Source: an uncultured Siphonobacter sp. (GTDB lineage: Bacteria > Bacteroidota > Bacteroidia > Cytophagales > Spirosomataceae). From it: a stretch of 64,000 bases of DNA. Positions 52,834 through 61,093 of the stretch are shown piece after piece; position 1 is the stretch's first letter, and each line of letters begins with the position of its first letter. The translations under genes and the position numbers were made by a program. Under the pieces are notes generated by a model, which had not been told where the DNA came from, ran no database searches, and saw only the letters and a list, made by a program, of their open reading frames with translations. The stretch covers positions 186,001 to 250,000 of the forward strand of contig CAJYIW010000002.1 in assembly GCA_913775095.1 (NCBI GenBank), written 5' to 3'.

Positions 52834-55464
52834 TTATACCAATGCAGCCGCTTTTTCAATCACTTTCCGTAAGCCTGATACGTCAGAACCGCCAGCCGTT
52901 GCAAAGAATGGCTGGCCCCCGCCGCCGCCTTTCACTTCCCTGGCCAGTTCACGAACGAGTTGTCCGGCATTCAGGCCGCGTTCTTTGACCAGGTTTTCGG
53001 AAACCATCAGGGCCAGGGAAGGCTTGCCGCCCACTTCAGCTACCAGCAAAGCAAACAGGTTATCTACTTTATCCTTTAACTGATACGCCAGTTGTTTCAG
53101 AGCATCGGCGTTCGGCACTTCCACCTGTTCGGCCAGGAAGTTAATGCCGTTTTTCTCGGTAATTTTTGAAACCAGAGCTTCGCGAACGGAGCTTAATTTC
53201 TCGATTTCCAGCGAGTCTACGCGTTTCTGTAAAGCGGCTTTTTCTTCGATTAACCCTTGTACGGACTTCAGTACATCCTGCGTTTTCAGTAACTCTTTCA
53301 ACTGATTCAGTAAGGACGACTGTTCTTCGAGTAATTCAAAAGCTTTTTCCGAAGTAATGGCTTCAATCCGGCGAACGCCCGTGGAAGAAGAGCTTTCGGA
53401 AGTGATCTTGAATAAGCCAATTTCTCCCGTAGCGGGTACGTGCGTACCGCCACAAAGCTCGACTGAATAGTTAGGATCGAACGTAATCACGCGAACGAAA
53501 TCCCCGTATTTCTCACCAAACAAAGCCGTAGCTCCCCGCTGACGAGCTTCTTCGATGGGGACGTTCCGATCTTCCCGAAGAGCAATGTTTTCCCGGATTT
53601 TCTCGTTCACCCGTTGTTCCACGCGGGCCACTTCCTCATCCGTCATTTTCGAGAAATGGGAAAAATCAAAACGCAGCAGATCCGGACTCACCAGCGAACC
53701 TTTCTGAGCCACGTGCGAACCTAATACTTCCTGCAAAGCACTATGCATTAAGTGCGTAGCGGTGTGGTTCGAGGCAATCAGTTTCCGGCGGGAAGCGTCT
53801 ACTTTCGCGGTTACTTTTGCTCCGTGAGCCTGAAGTTTTTCTTCGAATTCTTCGTCTTCAATTACGTGAATGCTGAGGTCGTTTTCTTTCTTGGTATCAA
53901 CAACGATCAGCTCCGCGTTAGGCCAGGACAGTACGCCCGTATCACCCACCTGTCCGCCGGATTCGGCGTAGAAAGGTGTCTGATCTAACACGACATGGTA
54001 TTGCGTTTTGCCTTTGGCTTCAACTTTGCGATACTTGGTAATGTTGGCATCAGCCTCGGTCTGATCGTAACCCAGGAATACGGTTTTGCCGCCTTCCTGT
54101 ACTTCCAGCCAATCCGATTTCTCCGTAGCGGCATCTTTCCGCGAACGGTTTTTCTGTTCGGCGAGAGCTTTCTGGTATCCGGCTTCGTCGATCGAGAATC
54201 CTTGTTCACGAGCGATCAGAGCCGTTAAATCGACGGGAAAACCGAAGGTATCGTTCAGTTCGAAAACGGTAGCTCCTTCAATCACCTTGCTTTGGGATTC
54301 CTGAGCCAGAATTTTATCGAGTAAGGTTAAGCCCTTCTCCAGCGTACGCAGAAACGCGGCCTCTTCTTCCTGAATAACCTTCGCTACGAAATCTTTCTGA
54401 GCAATCAGTTCGGGGAATACGCCGTCAAACTGATCCGATAATAAAGGAATGAGACTGTATAAAAATGGTTCGCGGAAACCCAGGTACGTGTAGCCATACC
54501 GAACGGCCCGGCGTAAAATCCGGCGAATGACGTAACCCGCCCGAACGTTGGAAGGTAACTGTCCATCGGCAATGGCGAAGGCAATGGCCCGGATGTGATC
54601 CGAGATCACCCGCATGGCAATGTCCGCCCATTTGTCTTCTCCGTACGTTTTTCCGGCGGCTTTCGCGATGAACTCAATCGTTCCGGTGAAAACGTCGGTA
54701 TCGTAATTTGACTTTTTTTGCTGAATCGCCATGCAAAGACGCTCAAAGCCCATGCCGGTATCCACGTGGCGGGCGGGCAGAGGCACAAGCGAGCCATCGG
54801 CTTTCCGCTCGAACTGCATGAAGACGTTATTCCAGATTTCGACGACCTGCGGATGATCGGCGTTGACGAGCGACTTGCCGGGAACGGCATCCACTTCCGC
54901 CTGATCGCGTAAATCCACGTGAATTTCGGAGCAGGGACCGCAGGGACCCACTTCGCCCATTTCCCAGAAGTTGTCTTTCTTATTGCCTAAGATAATACGG
55001 TCTTCGCTACCTAGAATTTCTTTCCAAAGGTCAAAGGCTTCCTGATCGAACGGAACGCCGTCTTTTTCGTCACCGCCAAAAACGGATACGTAGAGACGTT
55101 CTTTGGGAAGTTTATACACTTCCGTCAGCAGCTCCCAGGACCAGTGCAGGGCTTCTTTCTTGAAATAATCACCAAAGGACCAGTTGCCCAGCATTTCGAA
55201 CATGGTATGGTGATAGGTATCAAACCCTACGTCTTCCAGGTCATTATGTTTACCCGATACCCGCAGACATTTCTGCGTATCCGCAATGCGGCGGGAAGGA
55301 GGCGTCCCATTGCCCAGGAAATAATCTTTGAACTGAGCCATACCTGAGTTATTAAACATCAGGGTAGGGTCATTTTTAGCCACCAGCGGGGCCGAAGGAA
55401 CAATTAAATGGCCTTTTGATACAAAAAAATCAAGGAAAGCCTGGCGTATCTCTCTGGAAGTCAT
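52834..55464 (-). CDS. alaS: Alanyl-tRNA synthetase
   Basis: An 876-residue cytoplasmic enzyme that charges tRNA-Ala. The N-terminal catalytic core has MTSREIRQAFLDFF, HNDLEDVGFDTYHHTMFEML and RHVDTGMGFERL. The editing domain has HTATH near residue 565 and CGGTH near 670, the metal-binding residues that hydrolyse mischarged Ser/Gly-tRNA. The C-terminal coiled-coil and C-Ala domain end with RELAREVKGGGGGQPFFATA. Length is standard. The promoter TACCTTTG lies about 62 bp upstream. Transcribed from a single gene unit. Confidence 0.97.
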   Translation of the reverse strand: MTSREIRQAFLDFFVSKGHLIVPSAPLVAKNDPTLMFNNSGMAQFKDYFLGNGTPPSRRIADTQKCLRVSGKHNDLEDVGFDTYHHTMFEMLGNWSFGDYFKKEALHWSWELLTEVYKLPKERLYVSVFGGDEKDGVPFDQEAFDLWKEILGSEDRIILGNKKDNFWEMGEVGPCGPCSEIHVDLRDQAEVDAVPGKSLVNADHPQVVEIWNNVFMQFERKADGSLVPLPARHVDTGMGFERLCMAIQQKKSNYDTDVFTGTIEFIAKAAGKTYGEDKWADIAMRVISDHIRAIAFAIADGQLPSNVRAGYVIRRILRRAVRYGYTYLGFREPFLYSLIPLLSDQFDGVFPELIAQKDFVAKVIQEEEAAFLRTLEKGLTLLDKILAQESQSKVIEGATVFELNDTFGFPVDLTALIAREQGFSIDEAGYQKALAEQKNRSRKDAATEKSDWLEVQEGGKTVFLGYDQTEADANITKYRKVEAKGKTQYHVVLDQTPFYAESGGQVGDTGVLSWPNAELIVVDTKKENDLSIHVIEDEEFEEKLQAHGAKVTAKVDASRRKLIASNHTATHLMHSALQEVLGSHVAQKGSLVSPDLLRFDFSHFSKMTDEEVARVEQRVNEKIRENIALREDRNVPIEEARQRGATALFGEKYGDFVRVITFDPNYSVELCGGTHVPATGEIGLFKITSESSSSTGVRRIEAITSEKAFELLEEQSSLLNQLKELLKTQDVLKSVQGLIEEKAALQKRVDSLEIEKLSSVREALVSKITEKNGINFLAEQVEVPNADALKQLAYQLKDKVDNLFALLVAEVGGKPSLALMVSENLVKERGLNAGQLVRELAREVKGGGGGQPFFATAGGSDVSGLRKVIEKAAALV

Positions 55465-55836
55465 GGGATATTCGTCAGCCAGCGGGTTTCAGTAAGCAAA
55501 AGAGAAACCGCTGGAAATTAGCCTGCAAAGGTAATTTAAATTTCCTTGCGGGCGAAAGGAGAGCGAAAGAGCAATGATTTTAGGGGTAAGAATTTTTTTC
55601 GCTTGAAAACCAATCGTTTAGGTGAAAAACCTAAAATTATATTTTGAGTAATAGAATTTATTAAAATAAAATAAGGCATTTTTAAGGCTCTAATGCAGTC
55701 AATCGACTGCTTTTTATTCCCTAACCTTGCAACCATATTTCTTCTGTCGTAGTTTACGTTAGAAAGAATAGGGGCAGGGCTGTGGACTTTTGGGGCTAGC
55801 AACACCTTCACCGGAACTTATTACTATGCGGCGGTT
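55465..55836. other. AT-rich divergent promoter region
   Basis: Spacer between divergent alaS and the MerR-type gene. The alaS -7 box is at 55533-55526. The rest (55600-55740) is very AT-rich and contains no gene that I can support. TAACCTTG near 55723 is a weak -7 candidate for the MerR gene. Confidence 0.6.
55526..55555 (-). promoter_or_regulatory. alaS promoter
   Basis: On the minus strand a TTTC box (55555-55552) is followed after 18 nt by TACCTTTG (55533-55526). This sits about 62 bp upstream of the alaS ATG. Confidence 0.5.
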
Positions 55837-56256
55837 ATGACGGACGAGAAGCGGTACTATACCATACGAGAAGTAGCAGATATGTTTTCGTTTGATATCT
55901 CAAAAGTGAGGTATTGGACGGACAATTTTCCCACGCTCAAAAATAAGGTAAAGCGGAACCGGGGTGGTGACCGCATGTATACCAAAGAAGACATCCGCCA
56001 GCTGGAAATTATTTATCAGTTGGTAGAAGAACGGGGGTACACCCTGAAAGGAGCTCGCAAATACCTCGAAAACAAAGAGTTTAAGCAGGAGAACAATACG
56101 GAGCTGGTAGACTCTTTGCTTGAACTGCGTAAATTCCTGCTGGATCTGAGAGCCGCACTCGACGAAAAAGCGGGTCGTAACCGGAAATTTGAACGACCAG
56201 AACCCACGGATACGCCCGAAGAACAGACCTTGAAACTGGCCCGCCAGATGAAATAA
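55837..56256 (+). CDS. MerR-family transcriptional regulator
   Basis: A 139-residue regulator. Residues about 7-76 form the MerR winged helix-turn-helix (YYTIREVADMFSFDISKVRY, GGDRMYTKEDIRQLEIIYQL, ERGYTLKGARKYL). A short helix for dimerisation follows and a charged C-terminal tail. There is no cysteine cluster, so a metal ligand is unlikely. Similar short MerR proteins in Bacteroidota are stand-alone, and no target is evident here. A terminator follows. Confidence 0.88.
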   Translation: MTDEKRYYTIREVADMFSFDISKVRYWTDNFPTLKNKVKRNRGGDRMYTKEDIRQLEIIYQLVEERGYTLKGARKYLENKEFKQENNTELVDSLLELRKFLLDLRAALDEKAGRNRKFERPEPTDTPEEQTLKLARQMK

Positions 56257-56284
56257 TCAGGCTCATCAGCAGCCTGCACTCCTG

Positions 56285-56312
56285 AAAGCCCGTGACCTTC
56301 ACGGGCTTTTTT
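56285..56312 (+). terminator. Terminator of the MerR-type gene
   Basis: AAAGCCCGTGA (56285-56295) pairs with TCACGGGCTTT (56299-56309) around a 3-nt loop, and T residues follow. Confidence 0.85.
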
Positions 56313-56436
56313 CTTGCCTGAACTAAACTTTTCGGAAAGGGTATGAGTTTTTTAAGAAATTTTGAAAGGAATTACATCTCTGTAAGCCTTTTCAACGTTA
56401 GTGTTGACTCAATCCCAATTTTCTATTTTTTTCAGA

Positions 56437-56868
56437 ATGGCTGATACTAAGAACCTGTTACAACGCATTTTACAATCCATTTTTTTTAAAAGTGCTCAGA
56501 AAAAGGCCAGCCGTTCCGCCCGGAATCCTGCCTTTTTATTGCAACTGATTACGCAGGTTTTCCAGGCCTCTAATAAGGCTGGAATCGTTAGCGATGTTCA
56601 GGAAAAAATAGGGGTATTAGGCCGGTTGATTCGGGCCTATGCCAATGGTCAGTACCGAACGCTGCCCTGGAAAAGTCTGGTGTTAACCGTAAGTGTGCTG
56701 ATTTACTTTGTCAGCCCGATTGACGTTATTCCGGATTTATTACCCATCATTGGTTTTACCGATGACATCGCTCTGCTGATCTGGCTGTTCCGTACCATTT
56801 CGGTGGATCTGGATGCCTTTAAAGAGTGGGAAAAACAACAGGCTGTGTCGATCGATATCAATCCCTGA
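56437..56868 (+). CDS. YkvA/DUF1232-family protein
   Basis: About 143 residues. ATG 56437 (MADTKNLLQRI) is preferred to the in-frame GTG at 56401. The C-terminal half is a DUF1232 domain: a hydrophobic hairpin with LPWKSLVLTVSVLIYFVSPI, DVIPDLLPIIGFTDDIALLI. The motif SPIDVIPDxxPxxGxxDD is the family signature. The function of the family is unknown and it is probably membrane-associated. The N-terminus has a basic stretch (KSAQKKASRSARNP). The tatA gene lies 101 bp downstream. Confidence 0.85.
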   Translation: MADTKNLLQRILQSIFFKSAQKKASRSARNPAFLLQLITQVFQASNKAGIVSDVQEKIGVLGRLIRAYANGQYRTLPWKSLVLTVSVLIYFVSPIDVIPDLLPIIGFTDDIALLIWLFRTISVDLDAFKEWEKQQAVSIDINP

Positions 56869-56969
56869 CGGAGGTTCTCTTTTCTGAACTGGAAGAAAAG
56901 CTTGATTGATGTACCAAATTTTCCGCTAGGAATTCTTAACTTTACATCCATATTATAAAGACATTGATT

Positions 56970-57170
56970 ATGGAAATGGCAACAATTTTGGCGTTTAGCC
57001 TCGGTGGCCCCGAAATCGCTCTGATTATTTTTGCCTTTATTCTCCTGTTTGGAGCTAAAAAAATTCCTGAACTCGCAAGAGGCTTAGGCAAAGGCATTCG
57101 CGAGTTCAAGGACGCTAGTAAAGATGTCCGTAGCGAAATTGAAAAAGCAGGCGACGAAGCAAATAAGTAG
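56970..57170 (+). CDS. tatA: Sec-independent translocase TatA/TatE
   Basis: A 66-residue single-span membrane protein that forms the Tat pore. A hydrophobic helix (residues about 9-27, LGGPEIALIIFAFILLFGAK) leads into the amphipathic helix KKIPELARGLGKGIREFK with the conserved Phe-Gly hinge. ATG 56970 is used; the ATG two codons later is also possible. TAACTTTA about 25 bp upstream could be the -7 element. tatC is not in the window. The Tat-signal PLP enzyme at 32.4 kb is a predicted client of this system. Confidence 0.92.
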   Translation: MEMATILAFSLGGPEIALIIFAFILLFGAKKIPELARGLGKGIREFKDASKDVRSEIEKAGDEANK

Positions 57171-57255
57171 TCGTAATTTTAAATACTTCAGGGCATAGTC
57201 ACACGGCTAGGCCCTTTTGTTGTTTTTTACCGAATCCTCAGATTATCAGTCTATT

Positions 57256-58698
57256 TTGAAGTACTATTCCTCCTTCCGCTCGCTTCAGCAGGATTTACGC
57301 CAGGGTACGGCTTCGTGCCTGGCTATGGTTGATTATTACCTGGGCCGTATTGAAAAACAGGCTCACCTGAATGCATTTCTGGCCGTTTATGCCGAAGATG
57401 CGAGAGCTCAGGCTAGTCAGATTGATGCCAAACTCGCCGCCGGAACTGCCGGTAAACTGGCGGGTATGGTCATCGGAATAAAAGACCTGCTGTGTTATGC
57501 TGATCACGGCGTACAGGGAGGAAGTAAAATTCTGAATGGGTTCGTTTCTCAGTTTACGGCCACGGCCATTCAACGGCTGCTCGACGAAGATGCCATCATC
57601 ATTGGACGGCAAAACTGTGATGAATTTGGCATGGGTTCGGCGAATGAAAATTCGGCTTTTGGACCCGTTCTGAATGCCATCAACGAAAGCCGGGTGCCCG
57701 GCGGTTCTTCGGGTGGTTCTGCCGTAGCGGTTCAGGCGGATCTGTGCTTTGCCTCGATTGGTACGGACACGGGTGGTTCGGTGCGTCAGCCGGCGGCTTT
57801 TTGTGGCGTAGTGGGCCTGAAACCTACTTACTCAAGAGTCTCCCGCTGGGGCTTACTGGCCTACGCCTCCTCCTTCGATACCATTGGCCCCATTACGCGT
57901 TGCGTGGAAGATGCCGCCCTGCTGCTGGAGGTCATGGCCGGAGCCGATGACCAGGATAGTACGGTGTCACAGACGCCCGTACCTGCGTACTCGGAAAAAT
58001 TAACTTCGGGTGGTCTCAGAAAAATCGGTTATTTTCGCGAAAGTATTGATTCAGAAGGGGTAGACGAATCAGTGAAAACCGTCCTTCGCCAGACTATTGA
58101 ACAATTGCAGGCGGCAGGACACACCGTTGTTCCGATTGATTTCCCGTTGGCTCATTATTATTTGCCCACGTATTATATCCTCACCACGGCGGAAGTAAGT
58201 TCGAACCTTTCCCGTTATGATGGAGTTCGATATGGATACCGAAGTCCCCAGGCGGTTGATCTGGATTCACTGTATCGACTCAGTCGGACGGAAGGGTTAG
58301 GCAGCGAAGCCCGTAAGCGAATTTTACTGGGTACCTTTGTTTTGAGTGCAAATTATTACGACGCGTATTACACGAAAGCACAACGGGTCCGGCGTTTAAT
58401 TAAGGAAGAAATCGAAAGCCATTTTCAGGAAGTAGATTTTATTCTGTATCCCACTACGCCATCAGTAGCTTTTCCATTAGGCGAAAAGTCTTCGGACCCG
58501 GTGAAAGAATTCCTGGCTGACATCTTTACGGTACAAGCCAACCTTACGGGAACTCCCGCTATTTCACTTCCTCTGGGAACGGATAGTCAGGGCCTGCCCG
58601 TTGGGATTCAGATCATGGCCCCCGCCTTTGGTGAAGAGCAGTTACTGGCCTTCGCCCAATCTCTGGAGGTGGCTTCTGAATCTCAACTAACGAATTAA
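57256..58698 (+). CDS. gatA: Glutamyl/aspartyl-tRNA amidotransferase subunit A
   Basis: About 480 residues, the amidase subunit of GatCAB, which converts Glu-tRNA-Gln to Gln-tRNA-Gln using ammonia from glutamine. The amidase Ser/cis-Ser/Lys triad is present: Lys in VIGIKDLL, the two Ser in PGGSSGGSAVAVQ and TDTGGSVRQPAAFCGVVGLK. Start: no ATG fits. TTG 57256 gives MKYYSSFRSLQQDLRQG, which matches the usual N-terminus; TTG 57217 gives 13 unlikely extra residues. gatB and gatC are elsewhere. Found 46-86 bp after tatA. Confidence 0.93.
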   Translation: MKYYSSFRSLQQDLRQGTASCLAMVDYYLGRIEKQAHLNAFLAVYAEDARAQASQIDAKLAAGTAGKLAGMVIGIKDLLCYADHGVQGGSKILNGFVSQFTATAIQRLLDEDAIIIGRQNCDEFGMGSANENSAFGPVLNAINESRVPGGSSGGSAVAVQADLCFASIGTDTGGSVRQPAAFCGVVGLKPTYSRVSRWGLLAYASSFDTIGPITRCVEDAALLLEVMAGADDQDSTVSQTPVPAYSEKLTSGGLRKIGYFRESIDSEGVDESVKTVLRQTIEQLQAAGHTVVPIDFPLAHYYLPTYYILTTAEVSSNLSRYDGVRYGYRSPQAVDLDSLYRLSRTEGLGSEARKRILLGTFVLSANYYDAYYTKAQRVRRLIKEEIESHFQEVDFILYPTTPSVAFPLGEKSSDPVKEFLADIFTVQANLTGTPAISLPLGTDSQGLPVGIQIMAPAFGEEQLLAFAQSLEVASESQLTN

Positions 58699-58837
58699 CA
58701 CTCAACCGAATGAATAAATGGTTATTGCTTTTCCTGGAAGGGCAATAATCAATATCCTTCTGCCCCCACTGATCGCATGAAGTATGTCCCGCGAGTTTCA
58801 CCTGGAAGCTCCGGTATAACCTAACAACAAACTCTCA

Positions 58838-60262
58838 ATGATGAGACCAATTCGAATCCTGACCGTTGCGGCGGCGATTGCCTCATTTTCGATTTGTTCC
58901 GTAGGAGCACAGACCGATTCGACGCACAGCAGTTCGCCTTCTGCTTCGGTAAGTAAAGATTCCGTGCCACGAGTGGATTATCAGCTCGTACACGAGCGGA
59001 TGGCAAAACTGCAAAGAGAAATTCCCCTGAATCACAACGATGTAACGCATCAGTACGTCGAGTTTTTCACCTTCCGCAAGCCTTCTTTTGTGAAAGAAAT
59101 GCTGGAACGGAAAGCCCTCTTTTTCCCCATTTTTGAAAAATACCTGGCTCAGTATGGTCTGCCCGACGAGCTCAAGTACCTTTCACTGATTGAGTCACGC
59201 CTCGATCCCAAAATCATTTCGCACGCGGGTGCCGGAGGGTTATGGCAGTTCATGCCCAGCACGGGTCGCATTGACTTCAAGTTACGGATTGATAAATACG
59301 TCGATGAACGCTTTGATCCTTACAAAGCGACGGAAGCGGCCTGTAAGTATTTCCTGCAATTAGGTCGCATTTTCAATAATGACTGGGAAATGATGCTGGC
59401 CTCCTACAATAGCGGGCCGGGTAATGTCAGCCGGGCCGTTCGTCGTTCCGGTAAGAAAAGTTACTGGGATGTGTACCCGTACCTGCACAAGGAAACCAGG
59501 GGTTATGTACCGCAGTATGCGGCCATTGTGTACATGATGCATTATGCCGAAGATCACGGTATCAAACCCGATACCATCCGTTCGATCGCGGCTTTTGATA
59601 CGATTCATGTGAACTCGTACATGAACCTGAAGATGCTGGCCAGTGCCGGGCAGTTTTCTTACGACAAATTCAGACAGCTCAATCCTCAGATTCTGACGGA
59701 TGTTCTGCCGGAGAATACCAGACGTTATCCCATTCGTTTACCGAAGGATGAACTGAAGCACTTTTACGCCCATCGTCAGGATGTGATGCTGTCGGCGACG
59801 CAATCGCCTTTTGCGGAGAGAACCATGCTGGCTTCCAATGATGATAACGAAGAGGAGGAGAATACGCAGCCCGCTACCCAGTCCAGGCAGGTTTCGCATA
59901 AAGTACGTCGGGGCGAATCGCTGTATTCCATTGCCCGGAAATATCAGGTAGCCGGAACGCAGTTGAAAAGCTGGAATCGTCTGGGACGCCAGGGCAAAAT
60001 TCACCCCGGTCAGCGTTTGGTGATTTACAAACAAATAGAAGTTAAAGCCGAGCCAGCTCCAGCGGCAGTATTGGTGAAAAATACCAATACTACCCGTGAA
60101 GAAAGATTAAATAAAGCCCGTAAATATCATACGGTACAACCGGGTGATACGCTCTGGAAAATTTCGCAGCGGTACGGCGGTATTTCCATCGATAAATTAA
60201 GAAAACTGAATGGCATCAAAGGCAATGCAGTAAAGCCCGGCCAGAAGTTGATTGTCATCTAA
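58838..60262 (+). CDS. Lytic transglycosylase with two LysM domains (MltD type)
   Basis: A 474-residue periplasmic enzyme that cuts peptidoglycan glycan strands with formation of anhydromuropeptides. The signal peptide ends at about 24 (SVGAQ). The SLT catalytic domain (about 95-240) has catalytic Glu119 in LSLIESRLDPKI, followed by GAGGLWQFMPSTGR and LASYNSGPGNVSRAV. Two LysM repeats (about 351-395 and 429-474: RRGESLYSIARKYQV and QPGDTLWKISQRYGG) bind the glycan. A terminator follows directly. Confidence 0.93.
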   Translation: MMRPIRILTVAAAIASFSICSVGAQTDSTHSSSPSASVSKDSVPRVDYQLVHERMAKLQREIPLNHNDVTHQYVEFFTFRKPSFVKEMLERKALFFPIFEKYLAQYGLPDELKYLSLIESRLDPKIISHAGAGGLWQFMPSTGRIDFKLRIDKYVDERFDPYKATEAACKYFLQLGRIFNNDWEMMLASYNSGPGNVSRAVRRSGKKSYWDVYPYLHKETRGYVPQYAAIVYMMHYAEDHGIKPDTIRSIAAFDTIHVNSYMNLKMLASAGQFSYDKFRQLNPQILTDVLPENTRRYPIRLPKDELKHFYAHRQDVMLSATQSPFAERTMLASNDDNEEEENTQPATQSRQVSHKVRRGESLYSIARKYQVAGTQLKSWNRLGRQGKIHPGQRLVIYKQIEVKAEPAPAAVLVKNTNTTREERLNKARKYHTVQPGDTLWKISQRYGGISIDKLRKLNGIKGNAVKPGQKLIVI

Positions 60263-60270
60263 TTGAATAA

Positions 60271-60301
60271 CGAAAGGTGAGTCAGAAAGGCTCACCTTTC
60301 G
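60271..60301 (+). terminator. Terminator after the transglycosylase gene
   Basis: CGAAAGGTGAG (60271-60281) pairs with CTCACCTTTCG (60291-60301), 8 bp past the stop. There is little T run, so termination efficiency may be modest. Confidence 0.6.
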
Positions 60302-60320
60302 TTCCCTATAAACCAACACC

Positions 60321-60914
60321 ATGATTGCTTATTTAGACGGGAAACTAACCTTTAAAGAACCGGCATACGTCATTATTGATGTGCAGGGAGTGGGGTATGA
60401 AGTCCGGATTTCGCTGCAAACGTTTTCGACGCTGCCGGAGGTTAACGAGAAATGTCGATTGTTTACCTATCTGAACATTCGGGAAGATGCTCACGTATTA
60501 TTCGGATTTCGGGAAATTACTGAAAAACAGCTGTTTCTCGATCTGATCAGCGTATCGGGTATCGGGCCTAATACGGCTCTGGTGATGTTGTCTTCCTTAT
60601 CTTCCGTAGAAATTCGTCAGGCCATTATTACCGAAGATTTACGCGTCATTCAGGGCATTAAAGGCATCGGAGCCAAGACCGCTCAACGGGTTATTCTGGA
60701 ATTGAAAGATAAACTCAAGAAAGATCATCTGGCTTCCGGAAGCATGACAACCAACCTCTTTCTGGGGCCCAATTCGGGGGCTCGCACCGATGCGATTTCG
60801 GCTTTAATTGTGATGGGAATTCCTCGTCCGGTGGCGGAAAAATCAGTGGATACCATTCTCAAAAAACAGCCCGATATTTCCGTGGAAGAACTCATTAAAC
60901 TATCCCTGAGATAA
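60321..60914 (+). CDS. ruvA: Holliday junction branch migration protein RuvA
   Basis: A 197-residue DNA-binding protein that forms a tetramer on Holliday junctions and loads RuvB. Domain I is an OB fold (MIAYLDGKLTFKEPAYVIID). Domain II has two helix-hairpin-helix motifs (ISVSGIGPNTALVMLSSL at about 75-93, IKGIGAKTAQRVILELKDKL at about 110-130). The C-terminal domain III (about 150-197) contacts RuvB. It sits next to sprA, a frequent arrangement in this phylum. A terminator follows. Confidence 0.96.
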   Translation: MIAYLDGKLTFKEPAYVIIDVQGVGYEVRISLQTFSTLPEVNEKCRLFTYLNIREDAHVLFGFREITEKQLFLDLISVSGIGPNTALVMLSSLSSVEIRQAIITEDLRVIQGIKGIGAKTAQRVILELKDKLKKDHLASGSMTTNLFLGPNSGARTDAISALIVMGIPRPVAEKSVDTILKKQPDISVEELIKLSLR

Positions 60915-60959
60915 CCTGAAAATCAGTCAGAAAAAGATTATCATTTCTTAATTATACAC

Positions 60960-60987
60960 AAGTGGGAGACGATCCCACTTTTTTTTG
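60960..60987 (+). terminator. Terminator of ruvA
   Basis: AAGTGGGA (60960-60967) and TCCCACTT (60973-60980) enclose a 5-nt loop and are followed by a T run. It separates ruvA from sprA. Confidence 0.8.
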
Positions 60988-61093
60988 CAATTTTACTTTT
61001 AGTTTCGCCGTTCTAGGATGCGGTAACCAGCGTTTATTCCTTTCACGTTATTGCGTATCTACCCCGATTATATATAGGACATTTTACCTAACA

